Shown here piece after piece: positions 33,530-44,376 of a stretch of DNA of 64,000 nucleotides. The position numbers and the translations under genes are program-made. The notes beneath the pieces were generated by a model. It saw only the letters and a list, made by a program, of their open reading frames with translations, did no database searches and was not told the origin of the DNA. The DNA comes from Datisca glomerata. Taxonomy: Eukaryota > Streptophyta > Magnoliopsida > Cucurbitales > Datiscaceae. Positions within the stretch are counted from its first letter, which is position 1; each line of letters opens with the position of its first letter. Location of the stretch: positions 124,001-188,000 of the forward strand of contig QANY01005078.1 in assembly GCA_003255025.1 (NCBI GenBank), given 5' to 3'.

Positions 33530-33603
33530 CACTACAAGAATTATGTGCTTTAATAGCATTGAAGGATTGCGTTTTAGCATAAAACGCAATCCTTGAGGCT
33601 ATT
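33530..33603 (+). mobile_element. CACTA-like terminus with perfect 14-bp palindrome
   Basis: CACTACAAGAATTATG begins at 33530, sharing CACTACAAGAA with the complete element at 7320. AAGGATTGCGTTTT (33562-33575) and its exact complement (33581-33594) flank a 5-nt loop AGCAT, with outer AATAGC/GCTATT arms (33552-33557 and 33598-33603). No opposite terminus was found downstream, so it may be a solo end or a small non-autonomous element with an unrecognised second end. Confidence 0.5.
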
Positions 33604-35985
33604 TATTTCATCCCTCTCTCGATCACCTCTTTCTAAGCTTTGTATAGCAGATTTATCTCATCGAACTTCTCCTAGTCTCAGCTACTCTTCGTTTCACGTA
33701 AATTCCTAATTTCCATGCGTGACTTACAATCCTTCAATTTTTTGTTAAACATGTTTTAAATTTCCTGTGATTGGCTTTAAATGTATTTTCTTTTGTTACG
33801 ATCTATTATGAAACAAAAGCAAGCAAAGAGCCAGAAAGCCACAACGGAGAGGAAGGATGGCTACGTTTCTCACATTCTAAAACTCTATTTTACTAATTCT
33901 ATTAGGATTTTCCTTATTCGAGTGCTCTATTTATTGCAAGTTTTTTCAATGAAACCTAACTTTAAGTTATATACATCACCTATGATATTTCAATTCTAAT
34001 TTTCGTTCAACTCCCAAACTTGGTTTGCTTGGTTATTTATTTGTAAAATAGACTGGGGCTTGACATAAATTTGATTAAAGCAATTAATAGGCTCTGTTAT
34101 TCTCCATTAGACTTATGGATGTGGTTTTTCAATCTATACTTCTTCCTCTTGTTCGATTATTTATGTGTATTCAGTATTTTTGAAAAAAAATTAAAAAATG
34201 TTTTTATTTCTAAAACCCAATTTCTATGAGTTATGCTTCTTTTGAAGCTTAAATGCTTCATTCTGTGCAAAGTTAAGGTTAATTTTTTTGTTTCGTTGGA
34301 TTTCCCTCTCCATACATGGTAATAGTTGTTTCTCCAGGTGGTAGTCAAATTGATTGGGGTGAAAGATAAGAGATTTAACTAGTATACTTTCTTGCAGTCA
34401 TCGACCATGAAAATAATTTGAGATGATTACACAATTTATATCATTTTTTATTATGAAAATGCAATATGCTAACAAAGGTATATATTATGATGATGAAATC
34501 TGTGTATCATTTCTCCCTTTCTTTGCATTTTATGTAAATGTGAATGAGTTGATGAATGCTGATAATTGTTTGGATGTATGAATTGGTTAGTTAGGGGCAG
34601 AGATGATTCTAGTGGCTTTCCGTCTGAAATCTCTGACAGCAAAAAGCATCACTTTCCAAACCTCAGAGGAAACTTAGTCCCAATATGATGCTCGTAACTG
34701 CAAATCAATTCGTCGTTCATATAATTAACATGGAAATAAGATGAAATTGAAATGGTAGAAGTAGCATGTCTCATGTTTCCTTCAACTTCTCATGCTAGAA
34801 AATATGTTATTTGGCAGATGCAATGTTGGTAAAATGGAATATGAAATTATATGGTTAAGCACTATCTTTTGTCAGCAAAAGTCAAGTGTATGTTATCAAA
34901 GTTGATTCTTATTTCGTTTGTTGAATTCTTATTATATCTACTTTTCATGAGAAACCAATAGAAAATCACTTGAAGCCATGGTGAGTAAAGAGTTTTGTTA
35001 GAATGAGTTAGCTGATACATAGTCGATAATTGTCTCTACTAGGAATTAGTACAATACAGGTCAGGTTGGTGTAATGAAAGTTGTTAATGTTCTTGGATTT
35101 TCTCAAGCATTGGTAGTTTTTGGATCTTCCCATGTGATTATGAAAGTTATGTTCTTATGTTTTTTATGTGTTTTGTTTATAGTGCTTTCAGATTGCGATT
35201 CAACTCCAGTAATTTTTCTAGGAGCCAAATGAATTTTCATTGTCTAGCAAAACGACTTGGTATTAGTTTGGCATTGTACTTGTTTTATCAAGTCTTGGAA
35301 GTAAGGGGTTCTTCTGTGGATTTTGGTTAATTATGTGGTCTTCGGAGCTTTTGATGCTTTTGAGCCATTTAGGCAAAGTATTTCCACTCTGTTTTGCCTC
35401 GTCATTGTTAATTGAGTTATGTTTATCGATTATATAGGCTAACAATGTTTATTAGAGCAACTTGAAGGGCTCATTTCCTTACTAGCACGCATAGATCGCA
35501 CTTTTAAGTCTTTTACTTAGTTTATCACAAAAGAATGACAAAGTAACTAACTTCTGATATTTTTTGCAGGTAGACCTAAATCAGGCCATTTCAATGGCTT
35601 TATATTGTACTTCTTTATCAGAGTCTGCATAGATCCATGGTAAAAATGTATATATTTAGTACTCAAACATGAATGAAATTGTGAACAACAAAAGTCCTCC
35701 ACTCTATAAAAAATTATTACAAGTAATAAAAACACATTATTGCATGACAAATTACAAGTGTTTCCGTCATTTATGTGGGAATCTCCAACCATTTTCGCTA
35801 AAAACCCGTAAGAGTGTCATTTAGCTACGTTGCTGTCTAAAATGGGTTATCCTTGTAGTTTTTTTCAATTTATTTGTACTTTTATGTATTCACAGATACC
35901 CGACCCTATATATATTAATAAATAGTTTTAGGAAAGATATAAATGCACTAATAAAATCTCGTATAGATTTAGATAGTGTGCGACT
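33604..35985. other. Unassigned region
   Basis: AT-rich with pyrimidine-rich tracts like 5' leaders (33605-33700) and intron-like sequence. The open frame at 33781-33999 (+) shows no family motif. I see no gene that can be defended. Confidence 0.3.
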
Positions 35986-36480
35986 GTTGGGGTATCCGCT
36001 CCATTTTGCCGATTATGCATGTGTATATTAATTTATTAATAATTGATAAATAAAACTAATATGCATTTAGCTGATTATCCATTCTTTCTCGATATCTGCA
36101 AGACACACACAAAGAAATCAAAGGGTCGGAGGGTCCCCGACCTAAGGGTCTCCGATGCCTAAGTCAATATCATCATCAGATTGCAGCATAGTTTTCCTTA
36201 GGGAGAAAAGGCATACCTCTTTTGTCAATCAGTGAAGCATTTATACCTGAGGCATTGGGTGGGTGAAAATGTGTTGAAAAAGCCTCTTGGAGGCGTGTTG
36301 GAGAAGTTTTGTGGGACACGGTGTCAGTCCTGGATGGCGCAGATTGGATGGAAAGAAGGCGACCTTGACATAAAGCTGGTGGATATTAAATATTGATGTG
36401 TCTATGAAATGACCAGACGGGGGCTATCCTGACATGTCAATTAGATGATTAAATAATTATTTACACCGCTTTATTTATTC
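35986..36480 (+). repeat. Possible LTR or other repeat fragment upstream of copia gag
   Basis: It starts TGTTGGGGTATCCGC and contains a GC-richer block (GGGTCGGAGGGTCCCCGACC near 36124-36143). It lies immediately before the gag start at 36489, where a 5' LTR and leader would be expected. I see no tRNA primer-binding site between them, and no second copy elsewhere in the window, so its status as an LTR is unproven. Confidence 0.4.
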
Positions 36481-36488
36481 TTTTTAGT

Positions 36489-37500
36489 AATCATGTCATT
36501 ATCCTCACTCTCAACGATCTTAAATGTGAACAAACTTACTGGTGAAAATTACGTGGATTAGAAACGTAATCTTAATATCGTATTGACGGTAGAAAAGTAC
36601 AAGTTTGTGCTCACCACCCCCACCCCTCCTCCCCTTGAGCCTATTGCTGAATCGACTCAAGAGGAAAATGATGCTTATGCTTCTTGGCTGCATTCTGACG
36701 AGATCAACATGTGTTACATCTTGGCATTAGTTAGTAATGTGTTACAACAACAACATCAGAACATGGAAACCACCGCTGATATGATGTTGAACATCACCAA
36801 AATGTTCAGGGATCAGGGTCGTCAAGCTAAACAATCTTCTGCGTGAAACTTCATAAACTGTCGGATGAAACCTGGAACTCCTGTCAGTGAACACATAATG
36901 CTGATAATAAGTTATCTGAATGAGATGGATATCATGGGTGCTGAGCTAGATGCTGAGACTTAAGTTGATATGATGCTTGAGACCATGTCTGGCACTTTTA
37001 AGAACTTCCAACTTAATTATTCGATGGATAATTTGAGGTATTCACTTCATAAGCTTATGAAAGAATTGCAAGCTGCTGAGACATTGTTTCTGAAGGGCAA
37101 GAGGAAGTTTGGACATGCAAACTTTACTAAAAGTAAGCTTTCCACCTTTGGCGTAAAATAGAAACACAATAGAGGTCCAAAGAAGGCTAAGAAGCAGAAC
37201 TTGAAAGCTACAAAAGGGAAGGGCACTGCAAAAGTGAACAAGTTGAAAGACAAGTGTCATCATTGTGGAGCCGCTGGCCCTTGGAAGCCCAAATGCCCNT
37301 AAGCTTTCCACCTCTGGCGTAAAATAGGAACACAAGAGAGGTCCAAAGAAGGCTAAGAAGCAGAACTTGAAAGCTACAAAAGGGAAGGGCACTGCAAAAG
37401 TGAACAAGTTGAAAGACAAGTGTCATCATTGTGGAGCCGCTGGCCCTTGGAAGCCCAAATGCCCAGATTATCTCAACGAGTTGAAATCCAAAGGTTTGGT
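36489..37500 (+). pseudogene. Copia gag with CCHC knuckle, disrupted
   Basis: The frame from 36489 has a stop at about 36558, an open part 36583-36843, a stop, then 36970-37158. The zinc knuckle CHHCGAAGPWKPKCP occurs twice (about 37258 and 37424) because of the 165-bp repeat. The His of CX2CX4HX4C is replaced by Pro/Trp (GAAGPWKPKC against the usual GxxGHWKRNC). Confidence 0.8.
37134..37464. repeat. 165-bp direct repeat split by a single N
   Basis: 37134-37298 and 37300-37464 are the same length and nearly identical: a few substitutions, e.g. ACCTTTGGCG against ACCTCTGGCG and AATAGAAAC against AATAGGAAC. The only N in the window is at 37299, exactly between them. The most economical reading is an assembly join between two slightly different reads or haplotypes rather than a real duplication. 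Confidence 0.9.
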
Positions 37501-38870
37501 ACTTGTTACTGAGGCCTATTATGTGACTGACTCTAATTTTTCATGGATTGTAGACTCTGTAGCCACTAACCATATTTGTTGTTCCCTGCAGGGGTTCAGG
37601 GAAGCTATAAGGCTCAACAAGGGTGAGTTCAACTTCCGTTTAGGAATAGAGCACTAGTATCGGCTCTACCAGTTGAAACTATTAAATTTTCATTTGATAG
37701 CAATTTAATGGAAAGATGCTTATTATATCCTGATTTTCAGAAGAACCTAATTTCAGTAGCTAGTTTGATTGAGCAGAGATTTTTTTTTAATTTCATTGTT
37801 AATGATTTTGGTATTTTTAAAAATAATTATTTGATCACTACTGCACGCTTGATAAATAAAATATTCTATGTAAAACCAATAGTTTCAATGATATGTGATA
37901 CTGAAGCAAATATTGATTTACAAAAAGATAACAAAAGGTTGAAGTCTGACTCAATCGATTTAACCTACTTGCCGGACTTACGTCTTGGCCATATTAGCCT
38001 AGACAGGATTAAAATACTTGTAAAATATGGTCCACTGCAAACTTTAAGTGTGAGATCACTAACCACATGTGAATCCTTCATATGAGGCAAACAAATTGAG
38101 AGACACTTTTTAGCGAAGGGTAAAAAAGTCATTCAATGCCTTGAACTCGTATATAGTGATATATGTGGGCGAGAGAGAATGAATCGAACTATGATTGATA
38201 TTTTTAGATCCATGATGAGTTACTCATCCCTCCAAGATTCATTATGGGAATTTTCGTTGGAAACAGCCGCATACATTTTGAACCAAGTTTTGTCAAAGGC
38301 GGTGCCTAACATGCCATATGAAAGATGGAGCGGAAAAAAGTCATCCATAAGCCACCTAAGGATATGGGGATGCCTGACACACATACTAAGACCTAAGACA
38401 AGCAATTTGGCCAGTCGATCATAAGTATGCATGTTTGTAGGATATCCCAAGGGAACGAAGGGATACATCTTTTGTAATATAACTAATAAGAAAACATTCA
38501 TGAGCATGAATGCACATTTTCTTGAAGAGGGTACATGTCTTTTAGAGATTCTTTAACAGAAGTCTTAGATAAGGATCACGATAAACCTATTTCATACTCG
38601 CAGATCATGATTGGTCCTGAAGTAAATCTATATCAAGAAGCCATGAACGTCAAGATACAATCGATGTCTTCAAACGGAGTCTAGAATCTTGTAAATGCTC
38701 CTGAAGAGGTAAAACCAATAGGGTGTAGATGGATTTATAAGAATAGAGGTCTGGATGAAAATTTGGAGACATTCAAAGCTAGGCTAGCAGCCAAGTCCTA
38801 CACACAAAAGGAAAGTATTAATTACAAGGATACCTTCTCACCGGTGGCCATGCTTAAGTCCATCTGAATT
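37500..38870 (+). pseudogene. Copia pol remnant: protease, GAG-pre-integrase, partial integrase, RT start
   Basis: 37708-38083 encodes CLLYPDFQKNLISVASLIEQ and DLRLGHISLDRIKILVKYGP, the pre-integrase domain. At 38160-38180 the sequence jumps from YSDICG to RMNRTMIDIFRSMMSYSSLQ, skipping the integrase D,D(35)E core. 38179-38424 continues with WGCLTHILRPKTSNLASRS, then stops and frameshifts, then RT to about 38870. No catalytic residue set survives. Confidence 0.82.
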
Positions 38871-38880
38871 CTCACCATCG

Positions 38881-40320
38881 AATGGTGTAGAAGCAGGTGA
38901 TGTGAGGATCAATGTTATTCATTTGGTAAGTGTCTTTTTGCTTGTAGTACTGACAAGTTTGGTTCTATTTTGTTGGAACTTATGATGTTGCGTTTTATAG
39001 ATAAATCAATTAAAATAATTGTTCATCGGTATTTTTTTTAAAGTTGTTTAGGAGATCACGCTTACTAGCAACTTACAGTTTTTATGCAAATTTTTCCTTC
39101 TTTTTTAGGGAGGGGTGGAAGTGGTTTCCAACTTGATGATGCTTTACTTGTCATGTATGTGTTTGCTTGAGCTGTGTGTAAGTTTTCTTGGAAATAATTT
39201 CTAGCATATTTTTATGGGGCTTTGTTTATAACTGATCCACGCTTATAATCTATTTCATTTTGGTATTTCTAAGCTATATCTTCATTATTATTGAGTTGAG
39301 TTTCTGTTTTGCTTTTCTTTTTTGATGTTTCATTTCATGCTTCTTTTTCTATACACTTTTTCATGTAAAGGGTTTGGCATTAATGGATAGTATTTTTTAT
39401 GAGGCAGTTTCAGTTAGCATCCTGATCAATATTATAATATTTGATTAAAATCTGACGAAGCACTGATGTTGATGTCTTGCATTTAGATACCTTTTTATAA
39501 GATATTAGTTTTCTGGGTCTCACTTGTGATATCGTACATCTAGGTATTTTCTTCTAGAGCATTTTGGTTCATGACACTTACGTATTCATATTCAGTGGGT
39601 ACCGATCAATATTTTAACACTTTCTGATCAACTTTGGCAGTTAAACCAGCTTGAAAATGATTTTGTGGGGTCTTAAGTTTTTGGCAAGAAGAAGTTGCAA
39701 ACATAGACTTGCTCACCATTTATCAAGTTTGAACATATTTCTTTGTTAATAATCATACCTCTTAGGCAAAAAATACAAAATAATAAAAATTCAATTGTTT
39801 TCTGCTTTCTGTTTTTTAAGAAACACTTGTATATATTTTAACGTATATTTATGTACAAGTAAAATTATTTTAAAAAACACTAGAGCATGTGTTTCTTGTA
39901 ACAATGCTTCCACATGTCAAAATGTATTTTGAATAATAATATTTATCAAATACATATAATTTAAAATAACATTTTTAATGCATTAAATTGATTTCAGAAG
40001 AAACACTATCAATATTTGCTCAAATTTATAATATGTAATTCTTGAAGTATTGAAGAGATGTGAGGAGTGATTTTAAGATATTTGACGTGTTTTGTTTTAC
40101 GGCCTATCATTGATTAGTATCTTGAAATGTGCTTATCCATGTGCTTAGCCATAGAAAGTGGACTACCCAAGTCATTTTCCCTATTTTGTTCACCCACCCA
40201 ATGTAAGCGGGTGTGGATAGGAAACACAAATGGGGTGGATATGTTATGGGTAAACAATACGGTGCCCATGTCCACTGACATCTGTACCCGACCCATATCC
40301 GGGAGTTGAAATCTCTCCTA
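38881..40320. other. Intergenic region upstream of RPL26
   Basis: Mostly AT-rich, without supported genes. At 40185-40300 there is a block of GGGTGTGGATAGG, GGTGGATATGTTATGGGTA and ACCCGACCCATATCC, the sort of alternating GGGTA/ATCC motif seen in some hAT-type element ends. The overlapping short open frames on both strands there are not genes. Confidence 0.4.
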
Positions 40321-40386
40321 GTCCTCGACTCCTTGCAGCATCGAACGACGCCGTTCACACGTATCGAAGTGAGTATAAAGTGCCAG

Positions 40387-40455
40387 AAACCCTATCTCTT
40401 TCTCAGTTTGGGTCATTTCCCGTCTCCAAGTGGAGGTTTGCAGAGAAAAACCCTA
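40387..40455 (+). promoter_or_regulatory. Two telo-box motifs upstream of RPL26
   Basis: AAACCCTA occurs at 40387-40394 and 40448-40455, that is 96 and 35 bp before the ATG. The telo box (AAACCCTA) is a known element of plant ribosomal-protein promoters and leaders, where it works with other sites in dividing cells. A C-rich pyrimidine tract (40456-40480) follows, consistent with the pyrimidine-rich leader of translation-related mRNAs. Confidence 0.75.
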
Positions 40456-40489
40456 GCCCCCTCCCCCCCTTCCCCCTACCCCTACCAAA

Positions 40490-40930
40490 ATGAAGTTCAA
40501 TCCTAGAGTCTCCAGCTCCCGCCGCAAGAGCCGTAAGGCTCACTTCACGGCCCCATCAAGCCTTCGACGGGTCCTGATGAGCGCACCTCTTTCGACCGAT
40601 CTCAGATCCAAGTATAATGTCCGCTCCATGCCGATTCGTAAGGATGATGAGGTCCAAATCGTCCGAGGCACCTTCAAGGGCCGCGAGGGCAAGGTGGTGC
40701 AGGTATACCGTCGCAAGTGGCTCATCCACATTGAGCGTATCACTCGCGAGAAGGTTAATGGTTCTACGGTTAATGTTGGCATCAACCCTTCAAAGGTTCT
40801 GATTACGAAGCTGCGACTCGACAAGGACCGCAAGTCTCTACTGGATCGCAAGGCCAGGGGTCGGGCTGCTGCAGACAAGGACAAGGGTACTAAGTTCACT
40901 GCCGAGGACATCATGCAGAGCATCGATTGA
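40490..40930 (+). CDS. RPL26: 60S ribosomal protein L26 (uL24)
   Basis: Single-exon 146-codon frame from ATG (context CCAAAATGAAG) to TGA. The protein begins [20 protein letters not shown] and has the KOW motif around residues 51-84 ([20 protein letters not shown] then [14 protein letters not shown]). It ends [11 protein letters not shown]. Length and motif agree with cytosolic uL24 of plants, which sits at the exit-tunnel side of the large subunit and contacts rRNA; plant copies are usually intronless. No frame defects are visible. Codon use is visibly GC-richer than the surrounding DNA, as expected for a highly expressed gene. Telo boxes precede it. This is one of two host genes I can defend, and it is likely functional. 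Confidence 0.97.
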   Translation: MKFNPRVSSSRRKSRKAHFTAPSSLRRVLMSAPLSTDLRSKYNVRSMPIRKDDEVQIVRGTFKGREGKVVQVYRRKWLIHIERITREKVNGSTVNVGINPSKVLITKLRLDKDRKSLLDRKARGRAAADKDKGTKFTAEDIMQSID

Positions 40931-43369
40931 TTTTGACGTATGGTGAATTTTAAAGCTGATAGATATGTGTTTTTCTTCAGTAAATTAGGGTGTTTTTTTG
41001 GTGCTACTGAGAGACGGAAAAATTCTCTTTTGTTGGTGTTTATTAAACTTTGTTGTTGTTTTGGAGACCTTATGTTTAATGCGATATGCTGATATTTATT
41101 TCTATCATTGACTACATAGGTATTTAAGTTGATGCGAGTTTCCTGGTTAAGTTCTTGTGGTTGCTGCTTCTTAGATGTCTTATCTGAATATTGCAATGAT
41201 TATTGAATACCCAATGATGCCTCGTATACTCTAGTTTTAGCCATTTCATGAAAGAAATGATTCAGGTTTAGAGTATGTTGGGGATCTGGATGCATTCAAT
41301 TCAACTTTTTCCCTGTGGAACATCGATTTTAACACATTTGATGAATGTCATGGGAATGTTTTTAAGTATTTTTAGCTCAAGAGTTTCAGCGAGTTTAAAC
41401 TCTTCTTAGGCAAGTGTCTACCAAGTGTATTTTCAGGAAGTTTGCATTGTACAGTTGCTAAAGATTGATTTCTATATCTTTGGTATCTCGAATCTACATT
41501 AACAGTGTTGTTCTTGGGAATGGTTAGATCATTTGGGTCCTCTCCACGGTGAGAAATAAGATTGTGTTGTCCAGCTGAAATAAGTACTGTGGCCACCCTG
41601 CAATTAGCCTTTACATCTAAATAAGTTTTTTCACATGGAAATATCTTCTTTTTACTTATGGCATATTTTTTTAATAGTGCATTTGAACGTCATATTCTGA
41701 AATCTGACATGTTAGCTATTTCTCTTCTTACTGTTAACTTTGATTTGGTCTATGTTCATGTTCAGATGGTATTTTCACTCACACTCTTTAAGTCTTCTCA
41801 TTAACATTATATTTGGATCGTTGGATGATTATTTTTGTGAAAACCAGAGATACTATGTATTACGGTACATGACGAGCTTTATAATCATTAATGTACTCTA
41901 GCTCGCTTTCAATCCCATGCTCTTTTACTTAATTTTATTAGTCGAAGATGAACCTTATATTACTTAATTTTGAAAACCTAAATTGGTGATGCCGTCAATT
42001 TTTCTTCTTGATTTCGAGAAGAATGCATGGTGTGTTGTAGTTTACAACACATTTCCAGGAAAAGTATACACTTCCAGTCGACTTAAAACTAGGAGTTAGA
42101 TAGGAATACAAGACTGTTGGGTTATCGAAAGAACATATGATGAATGGAAAGTAGATTACCCAATGTTCCACACCGATAAAAGTTTAGTTCAAATCCTATT
42201 TTATCTAGTTGTGTGTTGATTATTTGTATGTTAATTTGGTAAGTCATTATAACAAGTGTTAAAATATCAACTTATGAATGATTGAGATCTAATCGGACAC
42301 TACTTTGTTTTGTAGGTGAGATTTGTTGATGGTAATTATAAAATTTAGAAACATATATAAAATTCAAATTATAGTTGAGAATAAAATAAAAATGATTGAA
42401 AATAAAATAGTTTCCCCCTTTTTCTTGAAGATAAAATAGTTTTCACTTTGTACTCTTGAGCAAACGTAAAAATCAAGAACAAAAAAGCAAGTAGAATTTG
42501 AAAACATTTCCGAAATGTTGATGCATCGCAATTATCTTGAAAGTAGGTAACATCCATATTTTCACAATCTCAGTTTCTTTAAAATTTTCAATACCAGACA
42601 AAGGGAATGTTACAGAGACATTTTTAAGATTTCTGAAATTTAGATCAGTACCAAACAAATGAATGTTATGGAGTCGTTTTTTGTGCAATTTAGATCAGTT
42701 TCATCCTTTTGGTTTTTTGTTTTGAAAAAAAGAGTCATTATGATCGGTTGGTCTGAGAAAGTAGTTTATATAAACTATTTGCTCAGGTCAAATAATTCTT
42801 GCTTTAATTAATTTTATTAGTCAAGAATCATAAAACTATTTACTCATATAATTCATAAAAACTATTTGACTTGAACAAATAATTTTTCCTTTATTCATTT
42901 TTGTTTGTCTAATTTTTTTAAGAGCTGTGATTTGTTTTACATGAAGGGTTCACAAGCCAAAAAGTTCTTAGTGTCCGAAAAAAAATTGTTTGCCCATTTT
43001 TCTAAAATGCATTTTCAAAAGGTTCTTTTAAATAAAAAAACATCCCTTTTTGGAAGGTTGATCCTTTTTGGAGAAATTATTAAGACTACGGGTTAAAATG
43101 TGATTTAAATAGAAAAATAAATAAAAAATAAGTTTATTTTTTATTCTCATTTTAAACATTTTCATAGCTGAATCAACTGATCATAATTAAAAGATGTGGG
43201 CCGATATCACATTATGGCAATAGACCCAATAATTTCTCAGCTTTTTGGTTATTCGGTCTTTTTTTGGTGGCTTGATTTGTTCGATTGTTTTTTCTTTTCT
43301 CTACCAAATAAGAGAAGTCATGATCAATTTAGTGAAAGGAATAAACTAGCGATACTCTAAAGATAGTGT
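40931..43369. other. 3' flank of RPL26 and intergenic DNA
   Basis: The first 150-200 bp are probably the 3' UTR (T-rich, no polyadenylation site assigned with certainty). The remainder is AT-rich with no supported gene or element. A loosely duplicated block near 42770-42900 (ACTATTTGCTCAGGTCAAAT and ACTATTTGACTTGAACAAAT) is noted. Confidence 0.4.
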
Positions 43370-43880
43370 TGTTGAATTCTTAATCCAACGTTGAATTTGT
43401 ATGTGAATAATTATGTATTACAGATTGTCAAATAAAGTTGAACTCAATTAAAAGGGATCGGCTAAGATTTGGATAATTTGGGGTTTAATATATCTAATGA
43501 GTTGTGGACATTTTGATGTGTAGAAACTTTATGATAATTTTCTATTCATATGATGGACGAAAATAGAAATACCAAAAGATAATAGATATGTTATTTATAA
43601 GTGGTTATGGTGCTCACATCACAAGATTAGAAGGGAAACCAACATATTCTTCCTAATATCTCATCGTTAAAGAGAAAATAGAGGCTTAATCAAATGGGAC
43701 TCTCTGATAGAAAATCGTCTAGATCTAGAAAGTCAACCGTTAGGCTCTAAATTACGATCTACTGTCATGGATTCATATATGTTTCCACTTTTACAGTTAT
43801 TTAATTTTTAGTGTGTTCAACATGAGTTCTTTAAGTTTTTTAAGATACGATTTATATCGAAAATGTTTTATAATTTAATA
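43370..43880 (+). repeat. 5' LTR
   Basis: It begins TGTTGAATTCTTAATCC and ends TTTAATA just before the PBS. Many substitutions and small indels against the 3' LTR indicate an old insertion. Confidence 0.88.
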
Positions 43881-43882
43881 AG

Positions 43883-43894
43883 TAGTATCAGAGC
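43883..43894 (+). promoter_or_regulatory. Primer-binding site (tRNA-iMet type)
   Basis: TAGTATCAGAGC, one base different from the canonical plant copia PBS TGGTATCAGAGC, placed 2 nt after the 5' LTR. It would prime minus-strand cDNA synthesis. Confidence 0.85.
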
Positions 43895-44367
43895 TATTCA
43901 TGTTGAATCATTGGAGATCAAATTTTAAGTTTAGATCAATTATTATCCACGTTTATGTAATTATATTTGGAGTTCTTCAATTTGACAATTTTTTTGATAA
44001 ATTATTGGATTTAAGAATGGTTAATAGTCTTTTTCAGTGTTTTTTATTCAGATTCACACCGCCTGCCATCGTTGTGACGGCCGACGGTGGAAAGATATCG
44101 GCGCGATAGCCTTGACCGCAGCGGGAAGTGAAAGCCGCGGCCTGGCCACGGCTATGGTGAAAGCTACGGCCTAGCCATGACAATGGCGAAAGTCGCGGCT
44201 GTCGATCTCGGCAACAAGTGGCCATCAGTCTATTGTAAGGAGAAGATGATTCCCTAGGGTTTTCTCCCTCTTCCGCTCTCTCTCTCCCTCTCTAAAAGCC
44301 AACTCTATTGGCCCGTGAACAATGGGACAAGATGTGGGCTTCTTCGGCCCACAACTGAAAGTATTAA
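43895..44367 (+). other. Retrotransposon leader with a GC-rich block
   Basis: 44055-44230 is markedly GC-rich against the AT-rich surroundings (GCCGCGGCCTGGCCACGGC and similar, with repeats of GAAAGCCGCGGCC and GAAAGCTACGGCC). It then passes to a pyrimidine-rich stretch (CTCTCTCTCTCCCTCTC near 44275). It has no supported ORF and is interrupted by the Mutator-like element. Confidence 0.6.
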
Positions 44368-44376
44368 AAAAAACTT

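Larger units (their letters stand above)
36489..38880 (+). mobile_element. Decayed Ty1/copia element (gag to RT start)
   Basis: In order: gag from ATG at 36489 (SLSSLSTILNVNKLTGENYV) to a zinc knuckle near 37430; protease region (SWIVDSVATNHIC, 37550); GAG-pre-integrase (LRLGHISLDRI, 37980); integrase with its core deleted (YSDICGRERMNRTMIDIFRS, near 38155-38210) and its C-terminal part (ETAAYILNQVLSKAVPNMPY); and the RT beginning (GCRWIYKN and YTQKESINYKDTFSPVAMLK) up to about 38870, where it ends. Stops occur throughout. No 3' LTR is present. Confidence 0.85.

Noticed and set aside
36124..36165. GC-rich block as a transcription terminator or riboswitch
   Set aside because: Such prokaryotic signals are not expected here, and the block lies in a probable retroelement leader.
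40107..40358. Several overlapping frames on both strands upstream of RPL26
   Set aside because: The region has repeat-like GGGTA/ATCC motifs, and no frame shows a domain or a good start context.
40540..41196. 218-codon - strand frame overlapping RPL26
   Set aside because: It is the antisense shadow of the GC-rich RPL26 coding sequence and has no known motif.
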